Shown here one piece after another: positions 4,216 to 6,159 of a DNA stretch of 6,159 nt. Each line of letters begins with the position of its first letter. Position 1 is the stretch's first letter. Origin of the DNA: Halobacteriales archaeon SW_9_67_25 (GTDB lineage Archaea; Halobacteriota; Halobacteria; Halobacteriales; Haloarculaceae); the NCBI GenBank assembly GCA_003022745.1, contig PXSU01000178.1, positions 1 to 6,159 on the forward strand, in the 5' to 3' direction. The notes under the pieces are model-generated. The model was not told the origin of the DNA. It made no database searches and was given only the letters and a program-made list of their open reading frames with translations. The position numbers and the translations under genes were made by a program.

Positions 4216-6045
4216 TCAGTAGCTCCGCTCTTTGGGTTCGTAGGTCTGTTCGTGTCCCTCGAGGATGACGGGCACGTAGTAGAGTTCGGGCGAGCCGTCG
4301 TTCCACTGGAGCATGGTGTGTTTGAGCCACTCGTCGTCCTTGCGCTGCTGGTGTTGGGCCCGCCAGTGGGCGCCACGGAACTCCTCGCGGGCCAGCGCCC
4401 CGAGCGTGATGGCCTCGGCGAGGTCGATGACGTTGCGCGTCTCGATGGTGTGGATGAGGTCGGTGTTGAACGTCCGTGAGGGGTCGGAGACGCCGACGTG
4501 CCGGTAGGCCTCGCGGGCCTCGCGGATGTCCGAAAGCGCCTGCTGGAGGCCCTCCTCCTCGCGGAAGACGTTCACGTTCTCCGTCATCGTTTCCTGGATG
4601 TCCGCGCGCACCTCGGCGTGGTTGATGCCGTCGCGTTCCAGGAGCGTCTCGATCCGTTCGCGCTCGCGCTGGACCGCGCGCTCGAGGACCTCATCGCCGG
4701 TGGCGACCGCGCCGCCGTCGGCGACCACGGGGTCGTCGCTGTCCTCGACCATCCCCGGCGGGACCGGGGTATCGACGGCGCCGACCTCCGACTGGGCGGA
4801 GGGCCCGGTCGGGACCTCGGCCTCGGCCATGTCCGCGCTGGCGGCGTGGCGGCCGGCGCGCGCGCCGAAGACGAGCAACTCGGGGAGGGCGTTGCCGCCC
4901 AGGCGGTTGGAGCCGTGCAGGGAGACGCAGGCACACTCGCCGGCCGCGTACAGCCCCGAAATGCAGGTCTCGCCGTTCTCGTTGCACTCGATGCCCCCCA
5001 TTTCGTAGTGCTGGCCGGGCTTTACTGGCATCGGCTCCTCGAGGCCGTCCACGCCCTCGAAGTCCTCCGCGAGGTGGAGGATGTTCTCCAGGCGGTCGAG
5101 GATGCGCTCCTCGCCGAGGTGGCGCATGTCGAGGTGGACGTACTCGTCCTCGATGCCCCGGCCGTCGTTGACCTCCGTCAACTCCGCACGGGAGACGACA
5201 TCGCGCGAGGCGAGTTCGCCCTCGTTGTTCGCGTAGCCGTGCTCGAACATGAACCGCTCCTCCTCGGCGTTGTAGAGGATGCCACCCTCCCCGCGGACGC
5301 CCTCCGAGATGAGCACGCCCGTCGAGGGGAGTGTCGTGGGATGGAACTGGACGAACTCCATGTCCTCCAGGGGAACGCCGGCACGGTAGGCCATAGCGGG
5401 CCCGTCGCCGGTGTTCGCGACCGCGTTGGTGGTGTGGTCGTAGACCTGCCCGGGACCGCCGGTCGCGAGGATGACACCCTGGGTGGCCCGGAAGCCAGCG
5501 ATCTCGCCGGTCTTGATGTCGTAGGCCACACAGCCGTGACACTCGCGGTCCTCGGGGTCGTCGTGGCCGGTGACCGCGAGGTTCGTGACGTACCATTCGT
5601 CGTAGACCTCGATGCCGCGCTTGACGACCTGCTCGTACATCGTGTGCAGCAGGTGATGTCCCGTTTCCGCGCCGGCGTAGGTCGTCCGCGGGAAGGAGAG
5701 ACCGCCGAACGGGCGCTGGGAGACGGTGCCGTCCTCCTCGCGGGAGAAGGGCATCCCCCAGTGTTCGAGCTGGATGACCTCGCCGGGGGCGTCCTTGGCG
5801 AAGGTGTCGATGGCCGGGGCGTCCCCGAGGTAGTCCGACCCCTTCATCGTGTCGTAGGCGTGCAACTCCCAGGAGTCTTCTTCGTGGAGCGCGGCGTTGA
5901 TGCCCCCCTCGGCCGCGCCGGTGTGTGACCGCACCGGGTGGAGTTTCGTCACGAGGGCGACGTCTGCCCCGTGTTCGTGCGCTGCGATGGCCGCTCTGAG
6001 GCCGGCGCCGCCCGCGCCGACCACGATGACGTCGTGTTCGTGCAT
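4216..6045 (-). CDS. sdhA: Succinate dehydrogenase flavoprotein subunit
   Basis: This 609-residue subunit oxidises succinate to fumarate and passes electrons through FAD to SdhB, at the cytoplasmic face of complex II. The N-terminal Rossmann motif is VGAGGAG (9-15). RSHTGAAEGGI carries His41, the expected site of covalent FAD attachment. Catalytic-region motifs are intact: QFHPTT (His235), GEGGIL (Glu253), SRDVVSR (280-286), HYEMGGI (His346) and GSNRLGGN (Arg381). The C-terminal helical domain (about 450-560) and TYEPKERSY tail are complete. A Pro/Asp/Ala-rich segment (about 404-452) links the FAD domain to it. ATG at 6045 is chosen because MHEHDVIVVG is the usual family N-terminus. A TTG at 6066 would add seven residues and overlap sdhB. 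The gene lies 14 bases after the sdhB stop, so the two are cotranscribed. Fumarate reductase is the alternative; SdhA is more likely in an aerobic haloarchaeon. Confidence 0.96.
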   Translation of the reverse strand: MHEHDVIVVGAGGAGLRAAIAAHEHGADVALVTKLHPVRSHTGAAEGGINAALHEEDSWELHAYDTMKGSDYLGDAPAIDTFAKDAPGEVIQLEHWGMPFSREEDGTVSQRPFGGLSFPRTTYAGAETGHHLLHTMYEQVVKRGIEVYDEWYVTNLAVTGHDDPEDRECHGCVAYDIKTGEIAGFRATQGVILATGGPGQVYDHTTNAVANTGDGPAMAYRAGVPLEDMEFVQFHPTTLPSTGVLISEGVRGEGGILYNAEEERFMFEHGYANNEGELASRDVVSRAELTEVNDGRGIEDEYVHLDMRHLGEERILDRLENILHLAEDFEGVDGLEEPMPVKPGQHYEMGGIECNENGETCISGLYAAGECACVSLHGSNRLGGNALPELLVFGARAGRHAASADMAEAEVPTGPSAQSEVGAVDTPVPPGMVEDSDDPVVADGGAVATGDEVLERAVQRERERIETLLERDGINHAEVRADIQETMTENVNVFREEEGLQQALSDIREAREAYRHVGVSDPSRTFNTDLIHTIETRNVIDLAEAITLGALAREEFRGAHWRAQHQQRKDDEWLKHTMLQWNDGSPELYYVPVILEGHEQTYEPKERSY

Positions 6046-6059
6046 GTCTGACCCTTTGA

Positions 6060-6159
6060 TTACCAAAATTTAAGATTGTTCTTGACCGACTCGCGTTTCA
6101 GTTCCTGGATGTGCTCGGTCAGCGGGATGTCCTTCGGGCACACCTCGGTACAGGAAAAC
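6060..6159 (-). CDS. sdhB: Succinate dehydrogenase iron-sulfur subunit, C-terminus
   Basis: Only the last 32 codons are in the window, read from 6158 to 6063, with stop TAA at 6062-6060. The fragment contains CTEVCPKDIPLTEHI, the final cysteine pair of SdhB: the first Cys ligates the [3Fe-4S] cluster and the CP cysteine the [4Fe-4S] cluster in the family. The remaining cluster motifs and the [2Fe-2S] domain lie outside. The tail ends KNNLKFW. The protein transfers electrons from the FAD of SdhA toward the quinone site in the membrane. SdhA begins 14 bases downstream, giving the order sdhB-sdhA. The membrane-anchor genes would be expected further upstream, outside this window. Confidence 0.93.
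   Translation of the reverse strand, partial: FSCTEVCPKDIPLTEHIQELKRESVKNNLKFW

Noticed and set aside
4498..5928. Long plus-strand open frame opposite sdhA
   Set aside because: It mirrors the codon bias of sdhA, which has all expected catalytic motifs on the minus strand; the plus frame has no recognisable domain.

Overview
The window comes from a haloarchaeon (class Halobacteria). Base composition is very GC-rich, the predicted proteins are strongly acidic, and several families are typical of that group: a DUF2298-type membrane protein, an HAH_0734-like small protein, an aMBF1-type regulator and a Tat-exported lipoprotein with a lipobox. Promoter-like motifs are archaeal TATA boxes placed about 27 bases before starts, as expected for leaderless mRNAs. 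I cannot name genus or species from this window alone.

Layout from left to right. Bases 1-354 (+) hold the C-terminus of a DUF2298/YYY-type membrane protein, cut by the window edge. It converges on a small HAH_0734-like gene (351-605, -), and the two genes share a palindromic CTAG that contains both stop codons. A 123-base gap with a TATA-like box and a dyad follows. Next is a two-gene minus-strand unit, a Tat/lipobox thioredoxin-like protein (1405-1968) and a CcdA-type membrane thiol transporter (729-1403). One base separates the two reading frames. Upstream lies alaX (2050-3243, -), an alanyl-tRNA editing protein with a DHHA1 tail and its own hairpin-plus-T terminator. It is preceded by an aMBF1-like zinc-ribbon/HTH gene (3274-3774, -). 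Divergent from that gene is tRNA-Leu(GAG) at 3882-3966 (+). The right third holds the end of a succinate dehydrogenase operon on the minus strand: the last codons of sdhB (6060-6159), then complete sdhA (4216-6045).

How the genes work together: the CcdA/thioredoxin pair looks like an electron relay that reduces disulfides outside the cytoplasmic membrane. SdhA and SdhB are the flavoprotein and iron-sulfur subunits of complex II. AlaX and tRNA-Leu serve translation, and aMBF1 is a basal or regulatory transcription factor.

The least ordinary part is the roughly 250-base gap between tRNA-Leu and the 3' end of sdhA. It contains a T-rich tract, a clear TATA promoter pointing rightwards (4036-4050), and no convincing protein gene. 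Just where transcription should begin there is a perfect GNRA-capped hairpin, followed by a C-rich tail and T4 tracts. This looks like a candidate small RNA, and its opposite strand carries a canonical G-quadruplex motif. No mobile element, CRISPR array or defence system is visible.
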